Source: Cloacibacterium sp047601505
Lineage (GTDB): Bacteria; Bacteroidota; Bacteroidia; Flavobacteriales; Weeksellaceae
Reading direction: 5' to 3'
NCBI RefSeq assembly: GCF_047601505.1
Contig: NZ_JASGJD010000001.1
Location: forward strand, 1,922,001-1,986,000
DNA: 64,000 nucleotides
A program made the position numbers and the translations under genes. How positions within the stretch are numbered: the stretch's first letter is position 1; each line of letters opens with the position of its first letter. Below the pieces are notes generated by a model. It was given only the letters and a program-made list of their open reading frames with translations, did not search any database and had not been told where the DNA came from. Shown here piece by piece: positions 8,717-16,397 of the stretch.

Positions 8717-11263
8717 ATGATTAATGAAGCCCGTTTAGAAAAATTTCGTCAGGTTGTAGAAAATAAATTTCAGATTTATAACAGCCTTTTCATGAGTCTT
8801 CCGTATGATAAAATGACCAACATTGGTATGCTACTTCCATTTTTATATGAAGAGAGCCGAGATGGTTATGAAGAAGGGAAATCTCCCGAAGAAATAGTGG
8901 AAGAGTTTTTTAAGAAACACACAGAGCTTGTTACTGAAGAGCAAAAGCTAGAACTTTTGTTTAAAATTATTCAGTATATCGAAAGACAAGTTGTTCTTTT
9001 CGATAGTATAGAAGATGCAGCTTTTTCTCAGCTTCACTCCGAGAGTGATGCCGGTACAGTGATGCAACTTCATGAAAGAGCTGTACAAGAGCATAAATTC
9101 TCTAAGGTACAGACTAAGTTAGAAGATTTTGGGATAAAAGTAGTTTTTACGGCGCACCCTACACAGTTTTATCCTAATGCGGTACAAAGAATTTTGCACG
9201 ATTTGCGTACAGCAATTCTAAAAGATGATATTTCTGAGATAGATTTGTTGCTGCAACAATTGGGTAAAACTCCTTTCGTAAATAAGGAAAGACCTACACC
9301 TTTAGACGAGGCTTTGAGTATTATTTTCTACTTGAGACACGTGTATTATGATGCTTTCGGGGAGCTTTACAAAAAGCTGAAAGAATCTTTTGCTGCTAAT
9401 AATTTTGAAATTCATCAAGATGTGATACAGCTTGGTTTCTGGCCAGGTGGCGATAGAGATGGGAATCCTTTTGTAACAGCTGATGTAACCTTGAAAGTAG
9501 CAGAAGAATTAAGAATTTCGATTCTTAAAAACTACTACAATCATTTGAAAAGTTTAAGAAGAAGATTAAGTTTCAGAGGTGTTTCAGAAATTTTAGAAAA
9601 ACTAAGTAACGAATTGTACTTAAATATTTTTAAAAATGATAAAACCATTTCGGCTTCTCAAATTTTAGAATATTTAGACGAAACGATTCATATTTTAGAA
9701 ACTCAACATAACGGACTTTTTAAAAATCTGATTGAAGATTACAAAGATAGAGTGAAGATTTTCGGAACTCACTTTGCCACTTTAGATATTAGACAAGATA
9801 GCCGAATTCATCAAAAAGTAATTGATGATTTGGTGAATAAATATTCGGATAAAGATGCTTCAACATTGAAGAATTCAGAAAAAGTAGAAATTTTAATGAG
9901 CGGTAATATTATTGCCAATCCTAATGATTTTGAAGACGAAATTACCAGCGAAACCATTAAAAGTGTTTTCAATGTAAAAAGAATTCAACAAAGCAACGGA
10001 GAAAGAGGTATGCACAGATATATTATTTCAAATTCTGATACTGTAGAAGATGTGATGAATGTATTTGCGCTTTTTAAAGTTTGCGGTTACCAAGACGAAG
10101 AAATAAATGTAGATATTGTTCCACTTTTTGAAACGATGGAAGGTCTTGCTGATGCAGAAGAAGTAATGAGAAATCTTTATAATTTTCCAGTTTATGAGAA
10201 ACATTTGGCGAAGAGAAATAACGTTCAAACCATCATGTTGGGCTTTTCAGATGGTACAAAAGATGGAGGTTATCTAAAAGCTAACTGGGAGATTTACAAT
10301 ACGAAAGAAAAACTGAGCAAAGTATCCGAAGAAAATGATGTGAAAGTAATTTTCTTTGATGGTAGAGGAGGTCCACCAGCAAGAGGAGGCGGTAAAACTC
10401 ACCAATTCTATGCAAGTCAAGGAAAAACTATTGCGAATAATAAGATTGAATTAACCATACAAGGACAAACCATTACTTCGGTTTTTGGGAATAAAGACCA
10501 AGCGAAATATAATTTTGAACAATTATTAACTGCAGGTATTGAAAATGAAGTTTTTAAAAATCATAAAAAAGATATTACGCCAGAAGAAAGAGCTTTGATA
10601 GAGGAACTTTCGGGGTATAGTTATGAGAAATATTCGGCTCTAAAACAGCATCCGCTTTTTGTGCCATATTTACAAGAGATTAGTACGCTTCAGTATTACG
10701 GGAAAACAAATATTGGAAGTCGACCAAGCAAACGCGGCGCTGGAAACGAACTGAAATTTGAAGACCTTAGAGCTATTCCTTTTGTAGGAAGTTGGAGTCA
10801 ACTGAAACAAAATGTACCTGGATTTTTCGGCTTCGGAACTGCACTTGCTAAGTTGAAAGAAGAAGGCAGAATAAACGAGGTGAAAGATTTATTTAAAAAT
10901 TCGGATTTCTTTAAAACTTTGGTTTTAAACTCTATGATGGCTATGAATAAGTCTTATTTTCCGCTAACTTATTACATGAAAAATCATCCTAAATTTGGAG
11001 AATTTTGGAAGGTTTTATTTGAAGAATATAATCTTTCTAAAGAAATGATGTTCGAGATTACTGGTTTTGAAATGTTGATGCAAGAAGAACCTGTTACCAG
11101 AAAATCTGTAAAAATTAGAGAAAAAATTGTGTTGCCATTGCTCAGCATACAGCAATATGCGCTTATAAAACTTCAAAAGAATGAAGGCAATAAAGAAGCT
11201 TTAGAAAAGCTTGTCACAAGGTCTTTATTTGGAAATATTAACGCGAGTAGAAACTCAGCATAA
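8717..11263 (+). CDS. ppc: Phosphoenolpyruvate carboxylase
   Basis: Ppc converts PEP and bicarbonate to oxaloacetate, refilling the TCA cycle. The 848-residue protein is slightly shorter than the ~880-residue enterobacterial enzyme, as in other Bacteroidota. F-T-A-H-P-T-Q holds the catalytic His (147). F-W-P-G-G-D-R-D-G-N-P is the PEP-binding region. G-R-G-G-P-P-A-R-G-G-G (from residue 549) is the second signature. The C-terminus ends N-A-S-R-N-S-A, replacing the common R-N-T-G ending that binds the allosteric inhibitor aspartate, so feedback control may differ. Cytoplasmic, monocistronic. Confidence 0.95.
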   Translation: MINEARLEKFRQVVENKFQIYNSLFMSLPYDKMTNIGMLLPFLYEESRDGYEEGKSPEEIVEEFFKKHTELVTEEQKLELLFKIIQYIERQVVLFDSIEDAAFSQLHSESDAGTVMQLHERAVQEHKFSKVQTKLEDFGIKVVFTAHPTQFYPNAVQRILHDLRTAILKDDISEIDLLLQQLGKTPFVNKERPTPLDEALSIIFYLRHVYYDAFGELYKKLKESFAANNFEIHQDVIQLGFWPGGDRDGNPFVTADVTLKVAEELRISILKNYYNHLKSLRRRLSFRGVSEILEKLSNELYLNIFKNDKTISASQILEYLDETIHILETQHNGLFKNLIEDYKDRVKIFGTHFATLDIRQDSRIHQKVIDDLVNKYSDKDASTLKNSEKVEILMSGNIIANPNDFEDEITSETIKSVFNVKRIQQSNGERGMHRYIISNSDTVEDVMNVFALFKVCGYQDEEINVDIVPLFETMEGLADAEEVMRNLYNFPVYEKHLAKRNNVQTIMLGFSDGTKDGGYLKANWEIYNTKEKLSKVSEENDVKVIFFDGRGGPPARGGGKTHQFYASQGKTIANNKIELTIQGQTITSVFGNKDQAKYNFEQLLTAGIENEVFKNHKKDITPEERALIEELSGYSYEKYSALKQHPLFVPYLQEISTLQYYGKTNIGSRPSKRGAGNELKFEDLRAIPFVGSWSQLKQNVPGFFGFGTALAKLKEEGRINEVKDLFKNSDFFKTLVLNSMMAMNKSYFPLTYYMKNHPKFGEFWKVLFEEYNLSKEMMFEITGFEMLMQEEPVTRKSVKIREKIVLPLLSIQQYALIKLQKNEGNKEALEKLVTRSLFGNINASRNSA

Positions 11264-11265
11264 AT

Positions 11266-11301
11266 AAAAAAATCTTCAGAATTTCTGAAGATTTTTTTTT
11301 G
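11266..11301 (+). terminator. Terminator after ppc
   Basis: A perfect 24-base palindrome (AATCTTCAGAAA at 11271-11282 and its complement to 11294), preceded by A and followed by nine T, lies directly after the ppc stop. It could also serve the convergent protease gene. Confidence 0.85.
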
Positions 11302-11304
11302 CTT

Positions 11305-12912
11305 TTACTCTTTTATAATTTTCTCAACCGAGGAAGATTTTTCTGTTTGAATTTTTAAGTAATAGATTCCTTTACTTAGATTTTCAAGATTTATAGTATT
11401 GCTATTGGAAATATTTTTCACTTTTCTTCCTATTTCGTCATAAAGCTCTACAGTCTTAATTTTTTCATCAGTTTTAATATTCAAAATACTTTTCACTGGA
11501 TTTGGATAGATGTTGATTGTAGTTTTTTTAATATTTTCAACCCCCATTGTGGTATTGATTGCTGTAAGAGCATTGCTGAAATTTAAAATGCCATAGCCTA
11601 ATCTATCATTTGGATTACTAGAAAGCGATGCTGTTTCTCTTAATTTGTTTTTGATGGTTTCTCTGTTTGTATTGGTAGGAATTGCTTGCAAAACACAAGC
11701 AACACCGCCCGCAGATAAAGGAGTAGCATAAGATGTGCCACTACCATAGTAAGAAGAGTTGTTGTAAACATAATATGTATTAGTACCTCTAGCTGCGGCA
11801 TCTGGTTTTATGTGATTATTAGCATTAGGTCCATACGATGTAGAAGCATACGGATTTCCAGTAGAATCAACACCGCCAATGCTAAACGCTTTTTCGCTGT
11901 CTGCAGGAGTGGTAAGGTAATGCCAAGTGCTACTAGCATAGCCTTCGTTACCATTAGCAATCATTACAATAATTCCTTTATCTGATGCAATATTTACTCC
12001 TCTTGCAATAAAAGATTTTTGCCCCGCCATATCGCTGTATTGATAATTATATCTAGAATCATCAAATGTAGTGTAGCCTAAAGAAGTAGTAATTATATCC
12101 ACACCTTGTCTGTCTGCTTCTTCGGCAGCTTCTATCCAATAGAGTTCTTCTTCGGGAATTTCTAAAGCTGCATTTTCGGATGCATAAAGATAAAAATCTG
12201 CATCAGGAGCAGAGCCTACAAAAGTTCCGTCTATGTAACCACCAATAATTCCTAGGCAATTGGTACCATGAGAATTGAGTGAAGTATTATAAATGTCTAT
12301 AGATTTATTCACAAAATTGTATCCACCTTTTATTTGTTTGTTGCTTACTAATCTGGCAAATGCAGAACCACTATTTACCGTTGGGAAACCTGTGTCTATT
12401 ACCGCAATGCTTATTCCGGCACCATTATAACCACTTACATGTAAAGCTCTAAGGTTAATTTGGTCTATCTGAGCTGTAGAATTACCGTAATTAAAATCAG
12501 TTTGAGTATTTAAAAATTTATTGGTTTTAGCAATTTTACTGCTTTTATTAACGATTGAATTTTTAACAAAACTTTCAACATTGCTTACATAATTCAAAGC
12601 CTTTAAATCGTTTATTTGAGAAGTTGTAGCATATACTGCAACACCGTTCAGCCATTTGGATTTATCGGTAACGGTATAACCCAAGTTTTGAATATTTTGA
12701 ATATATGTTGGTTCTATTGGTGCATCTTGTTCCGTAATTGCAATACCAAGATTACTTCTTCTGTTAATAGATTTTTGAGTAAGTTCTGAGGTAGGATTGT
12801 TAATAAAAGCCGAAGCATTAGGTTTATCTTTGAAATAAACAAACACCAGTTCCGTCTGCGAAAACAACATTAAACCAATAAATAAGGATAATAATGATAA
12901 AGTTTTTTTCAT
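11305..12912 (-). CDS. Secreted subtilisin-like serine protease with type IX sorting domain
   Basis: A 535-residue S8 peptidase. I took the ATG at 12912 because it is followed directly by a signal peptide (MKKTLSLLSLFIGLMLFSQ); the open frame extends 43 codons further upstream without such a signal. The triad is visible: Asp173 (A-V-I-D-T-G), His215 (N-S-H-G-T-N) and Ser394 (G-S-G-T-S-Y-A-T-P), with the oxyanion Asn in A-N-G-N-E-G. The last ~75 residues (N-I-Y-P-N-P-V ... G-I-Y-Y-L-K-I ... K-I-I-K-E) are a type A T9SS C-terminal domain, so the enzyme crosses the outer membrane by that system. It is divergent from the aminotransferase gene. Confidence 0.93.
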   Translation of the reverse strand: MKKTLSLLSLFIGLMLFSQTELVFVYFKDKPNASAFINNPTSELTQKSINRRSNLGIAITEQDAPIEPTYIQNIQNLGYTVTDKSKWLNGVAVYATTSQINDLKALNYVSNVESFVKNSIVNKSSKIAKTNKFLNTQTDFNYGNSTAQIDQINLRALHVSGYNGAGISIAVIDTGFPTVNSGSAFARLVSNKQIKGGYNFVNKSIDIYNTSLNSHGTNCLGIIGGYIDGTFVGSAPDADFYLYASENAALEIPEEELYWIEAAEEADRQGVDIITTSLGYTTFDDSRYNYQYSDMAGQKSFIARGVNIASDKGIIVMIANGNEGYASSTWHYLTTPADSEKAFSIGGVDSTGNPYASTSYGPNANNHIKPDAAARGTNTYYVYNNSSYYGSGTSYATPLSAGGVACVLQAIPTNTNRETIKNKLRETASLSSNPNDRLGYGILNFSNALTAINTTMGVENIKKTTINIYPNPVKSILNIKTDEKIKTVELYDEIGRKVKNISNSNTINLENLSKGIYYLKIQTEKSSSVEKIIKE

Positions 12913-13039
12913 TTCTTTCTGATTTTTAGCGAATTTATATAAAATATTCTGTTTTAAGAAATAATTTTTAAGCCTAAGATATTGGTGGTTATTTTTCTCA
13001 GAATCTTTTAAAATCCGTATTTTTACAAAAAAAATTCGC

Positions 13040-14167
13040 ATGAAAAAAATTCAAATGGTCGACTTACAAAGTCAGTATCAAAAAATAAAAAATGAAGTAG
13101 ATGAAAAGGTTCTTAATGTGATGGGTTCTGCTCAGTTTATTAATGGACCAGAGGTTCAGAATTTTCAAAAAGAATTAGAACAATATCTTGATGTAAAAAA
13201 TGTAATTCCGTGTGCTAACGGTACAGATGCACTACAAATTGCTTTGATGGCATTGCATCTGGAACCGGGAGATGAGGTTATTACGGCAGATTTCACTTTC
13301 GCAGCTACAGTAGAAGTAGTTCATTTGTTAAAATTGAAAGCTGTTTTGGTAGATGTAGATTATGATACATTTAATATTGATGTAGAAAAATTAAAATCTG
13401 CGATAACGCCAAAAACCAAAGCGATTATTCCAGTGCATTTGTTTGGGCAATGTGCCAATATGGAAGCTGTTTTGGAAGTAGCTAAAGAACATAATCTGTA
13501 TGTAATTGAAGACAATTGCCAAGGAATTGGAGCAGATTATACTTTCTCTGATGGAACTACCAAAAAATCTGGAACAATGGGAACTTTAGGAGTTACTTCT
13601 TTCTTCCCGTCTAAAAATCTTGGTTGCTATGGCGATGGAGGTGCTATTTTTACAAATGATGATGATTTGGCTTATAAAATTAGAGGAATTGTAAACCACG
13701 GGATGTACAAACGTTATTACCACGACGAAGTAGGGGTGAATTCTAGATTAGACAGTGTACAAGCTGCTGTTCTTAGAGTGAAACTTCCGCTTTTAGATTC
13801 TTATAATGCAGCAAGAAGAAGTGCTGCAGATTATTATGACAAAGCTTTTGCAAATAATCCTAATATTTTGACACCAAAAAGAGCAGAAAATTCCACACAA
13901 GTTTTTCACCAATATACTTTGAGAATTTTGAATGGAAAACGCAACGAATTGCAAGCATTTTTGGCAGAAAAAGAAATTCCTGCAATGATTTATTATCCAG
14001 TTGCTCTTAGAAAACAAAAAGCATATTTCCAAGAATCTAATGATGCAGATTTTGTAAATACAGATAAGCTTTTAGACCAAGTAATCTCTTTACCAATGCA
14101 TACCGAATTAGACGAAGAACAATTGAAACACATTACAGATTCTGTTTTGGAGTTTATGAATAATTAA
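13040..14167 (+). CDS. DegT/DnrJ/EryC1/StrS family sugar aminotransferase
   Basis: A PLP-dependent aminotransferase of 375 residues that acts on nucleotide-linked keto-sugars. S-F-F-P-S-K-N-L-G-C-Y-G-D-G-G-A holds the PLP Lys (192). A-N-G-T-D-A-L binds the PLP phosphate, and E-D-N-C-Q holds the PLP-contacting Asp. The neighbours galE and a nucleotidyltransferase support a role in making an amino sugar for surface polysaccharide. The order aminotransferase - (RAYT) - galE - cytidylyltransferase reads as one gene block with a transposase inserted. Confidence 0.93.
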   Translation: MKKIQMVDLQSQYQKIKNEVDEKVLNVMGSAQFINGPEVQNFQKELEQYLDVKNVIPCANGTDALQIALMALHLEPGDEVITADFTFAATVEVVHLLKLKAVLVDVDYDTFNIDVEKLKSAITPKTKAIIPVHLFGQCANMEAVLEVAKEHNLYVIEDNCQGIGADYTFSDGTTKKSGTMGTLGVTSFFPSKNLGCYGDGGAIFTNDDDLAYKIRGIVNHGMYKRYYHDEVGVNSRLDSVQAAVLRVKLPLLDSYNAARRSAADYYDKAFANNPNILTPKRAENSTQVFHQYTLRILNGKRNELQAFLAEKEIPAMIYYPVALRKQKAYFQESNDADFVNTDKLLDQVISLPMHTELDEEQLKHITDSVLEFMNN

Positions 14168-14169
14168 AT

Positions 14170-14201
14170 ACTTTGTCAAAGTTTTAAATCTTTGACAAAG
14201 T
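14170..14201. repeat. REP-like hairpin upstream of the RAYT gene
   Basis: Perfect 12-bp inverted arms (ACTTTGTCAAAG at 14170-14181, complement at 14190-14201) have an 8-nt loop. The same core, with arms reversed, recurs just after the transposase gene. It may also terminate the aminotransferase transcript. Confidence 0.7.
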
Positions 14202-14209
14202 TTAGCATT

Positions 14210-14782
14210 ATGAAAATAAGAGAAGAAGAAATAGAATCTGGCAAGTATTATCACATTTTTAATCGTGGTATAAATTCAAAAAATGTTTTTTTGAATCAGA
14301 ATAATTATTCATTTTTTCTTTTGAAAGTCGAAAAATATATATTGCCCTATTTTGATATTATTTCTTATTGCTTAATGCCTAATCATTTTCATTTCATATT
14401 AAGAGCAAAAATAAAATTAGATATACAAAAAATAGAATTTAAAGAAAAAGGTTTACATTCTGAAGATGCTATTTTTAGTAAATCCATTGCTAAATTAATA
14501 AGCAGTTATACGCAATCTTTTAATAAAGTTTACCAAAGAAGTGGAGCGTTATTTGAATCTCCATTTAAAAGAATAAATATTGATTCAGAAGAATATTTGA
14601 GAAATTTAATTTTATATATCCATCAAAATCCAGATAATTTTGAACGGTATAAATTTTCTTCTTATAAATCTATAATTTCACAAGCTGAGACTAAAATTGA
14701 AAGACAAATAGTTTTAGATGTTTTTGGTGGTAAAGATAATTTTATACTTACGCATAGAAATATTAAATCAGATATTTTGTAA
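14210..14782 (+). CDS. REP-associated tyrosine transposase (RAYT, IS200/TnpA_REP family)
   Basis: A 190-residue single-strand DNA transposase of the Y1 HUH class. Y-Y-H-I-F-N-R-G is the typical N-terminal signature. P-N-H-F-H-F holds the HUH histidines (59 and 61). Tyr100 in S-S-Y-T-Q-S-F-N-K, followed by R-S-G-A-L-F-E, fits the catalytic helix. I took the ATG at 14210; an in-frame TTG at 14192 lies inside the upstream hairpin and is unlikely. Palindromes sharing one core flank the gene on both sides, which is how RAYTs sit next to the REP sequences they mobilise. It appears intact. Confidence 0.88.
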   Translation: MKIREEEIESGKYYHIFNRGINSKNVFLNQNNYSFFLLKVEKYILPYFDIISYCLMPNHFHFILRAKIKLDIQKIEFKEKGLHSEDAIFSKSIAKLISSYTQSFNKVYQRSGALFESPFKRINIDSEEYLRNLILYIHQNPDNFERYKFSSYKSIISQAETKIERQIVLDVFGGKDNFILTHRNIKSDIL

Positions 14783-14794
14783 ATTTGATAATAA

Positions 14795-14838
14795 ACTTTG
14801 ACAAAGATTTCTTTGCTTCGCAAAAACTTTGTCAAAGT
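14795..14838. repeat. REP-like hairpin downstream of the RAYT gene
   Basis: Perfect 12-bp arms (ACTTTGACAAAG at 14795-14806, complement at 14827-14838) enclose a second small hairpin (TTTGC-TTC-GCAAA). The core is the same as in the upstream hairpin at 14170-14201. Confidence 0.7.
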
Positions 14839-14855
14839 AATAAAATAAAAAAACA

Positions 14856-15875
14856 ATGGCAATACTTGTAACAGGCGGTTTAGGATACATTGGTTCTCAC
14901 ACGGTGGTAGAACTTCTTAATAACAATTTTGAAGTGGTAATTATTGATGATTTATCCAATACCGAAAAATTTATCTTAGAAAACATAGAAGAAGTTTCTG
15001 GTAAAAAACCAATTTTCTATCCTTTTGATTTGAAAAGAAAAGAACTTCTAAAACAAGTTTTTGATGCTCATAATATTGAAGGTTGCATCCATTTTGCAGC
15101 TTTTAAAGCGGTAGGAGAATCTCAGGTAAAACCTATTGAATATTACGAAAACAATCTGTTTTCTTTAATCAATCTTTTGCAAGAATTTAGAGAAAGAAAT
15201 ATTTCTAATTTTATCTTCAGTTCTAGTTGTACGGTTTACGGACAGGCAGATAAAATGCCAATTGATGAAGAAACAGAATTAAAACTTCCAGAATCTTCTT
15301 ATGGCAAAACCAAACAAATGGGTGAAGAAATTTTGAGAGATTTTGCTGCTGCTTACAAAAAAAGAGTAACTTTACTAAGATATTTCAATCCAATTGGTGC
15401 GCATCCTTCTGCAAAATTAGGAGAATTACCAATCGGAATTCCTAATAATTTGATTCCATTTGTCATGCAAACAGCAGCTGGAATTAGAGAAAAACTTTCT
15501 ATTTGGGGAGATGATTATCCAACTGTAGATGGAACTGCGGTAAGAGATTATATTTATGTGGTAGACCTAGCAAAGGCTCACGTAAAGGCATTGCAGAAGT
15601 TGATAAATTCTACCGAAGAAAAAGTAATAGATATTTATAACTTAGGCACGGGAAAAGGAAGTTCAGTTTTAGAAGTAGTACACGCATTTGAAAAAGCAAA
15701 TGATGTAAAAGTACCTTACGAAATAAAAGACAGAAGAGCAGGTGATATTACCATTGCTTATGCCAATGCAGACAAAGCAGAGAAAGAACTCGGCTGGAAA
15801 TCTGAAACTTCTCTAGAAGAAGCGCTAAGAACCGTTTGGCAATGGCAAAAATATTTGGAAACAAGGATTAATTAA
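14856..15875 (+). CDS. galE: UDP-glucose 4-epimerase
   Basis: A 339-residue extended short-chain dehydrogenase that interconverts UDP-glucose and UDP-galactose with bound NAD. G-G-L-G-Y-I-G-S-H-T is the Rossmann motif at the N-terminus. S-S-S-C-T-V-Y-G holds the catalytic Ser/Thr, and S-Y-G-K-T-K is the Tyr-x-x-x-Lys pair. R-Y-F-N-P-I-G-A-H and R-D-Y-I-Y-V-V-D-L are further GalE-type signatures. The length matches E. coli GalE (338). It sits between a sugar aminotransferase and a nucleotidyltransferase, consistent with polysaccharide precursor synthesis. Confidence 0.95.
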   Translation: MAILVTGGLGYIGSHTVVELLNNNFEVVIIDDLSNTEKFILENIEEVSGKKPIFYPFDLKRKELLKQVFDAHNIEGCIHFAAFKAVGESQVKPIEYYENNLFSLINLLQEFRERNISNFIFSSSCTVYGQADKMPIDEETELKLPESSYGKTKQMGEEILRDFAAAYKKRVTLLRYFNPIGAHPSAKLGELPIGIPNNLIPFVMQTAAGIREKLSIWGDDYPTVDGTAVRDYIYVVDLAKAHVKALQKLINSTEEKVIDIYNLGTGKGSSVLEVVHAFEKANDVKVPYEIKDRRAGDITIAYANADKAEKELGWKSETSLEEALRTVWQWQKYLETRIN

Positions 15876-15882
15876 ACCATAT

Positions 15883-16326
15883 ATGATTATGAAAACTCAG
15901 AGAATAGGTATTACATTTTCATCTTTTGATTTGCTTCATGCAGGGCATATTAAAATGCTAGAAGAAGCAAAAACAATTTGTGATTATCTGATAGTAGGGT
16001 TACAGATAGACCCTTCTTACGACAGGCCAACAAAGAATAAACCTACACAAACCATCGTAGAAAGGTATATTCAGCTCAAAGGTGTAAAAGAAGTTGATGA
16101 AATTATTCCGTATTATTCGGAAGAAGATTTGATGGATATTCTTAAATCTTTTGTTATTGATGTAAGAATTATTGGAGACGATTACAAAGACAAAGATTTT
16201 ACAGGAAAAGCATATTGCGAAGAAAAAGGAATTGAAATTTTTTATAACAAAAGAGACCATCGTTTTTCTACTTCGGATCTTAGAAAAAGAATTTACGAAG
16301 CAGAACAAGCAAAAGCTTTATTATAA
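15883..16326 (+). CDS. Cytidylyltransferase-like nucleotidyltransferase (TagD-like)
   Basis: A 147-residue protein of the nucleotidyltransferase alpha/beta phosphodiesterase superfamily. F-S-S-F-D-L-L-H-A-G-H carries the HxGH-type motif, and R-F-S-T-S-D-L-R-K-R-I is the ISTT-like second motif. The family includes glycerol-3-phosphate cytidylyltransferase and the HldE C-terminal adenylyltransferase. Here the R-Y-I-Q-L-K-G-V-K-E-V-D-E-I-I-P region favours a CDP-glycerol/CDP-ribitol-type enzyme, though the substrate is not certain. It begins 7 nt after galE, so the two are cotranscribed. Two ATGs (15883 and 15889) are possible starts. Confidence 0.85.
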   Translation: MIMKTQRIGITFSSFDLLHAGHIKMLEEAKTICDYLIVGLQIDPSYDRPTKNKPTQTIVERYIQLKGVKEVDEIIPYYSEEDLMDILKSFVIDVRIIGDDYKDKDFTGKAYCEEKGIEIFYNKRDHRFSTSDLRKRIYEAEQAKALL

Positions 16327-16351
16327 TTAATTAACTATTTCTAAAAAACAA

Positions 16352-16384
16352 AAATTCCCGAGAAATTTTCTCGGGAATTTTTTG
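16352..16384. terminator. Bidirectional terminator between the galE block and the TonB receptor gene
   Basis: A 12-bp stem (AAATTCCCGAGA at 16352-16363 with 16369-16380) and 5-nt loop, with A before and T after, lies between two convergent genes. Confidence 0.85.
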
Positions 16385-16397
16385 TTGTATGTTGTTT

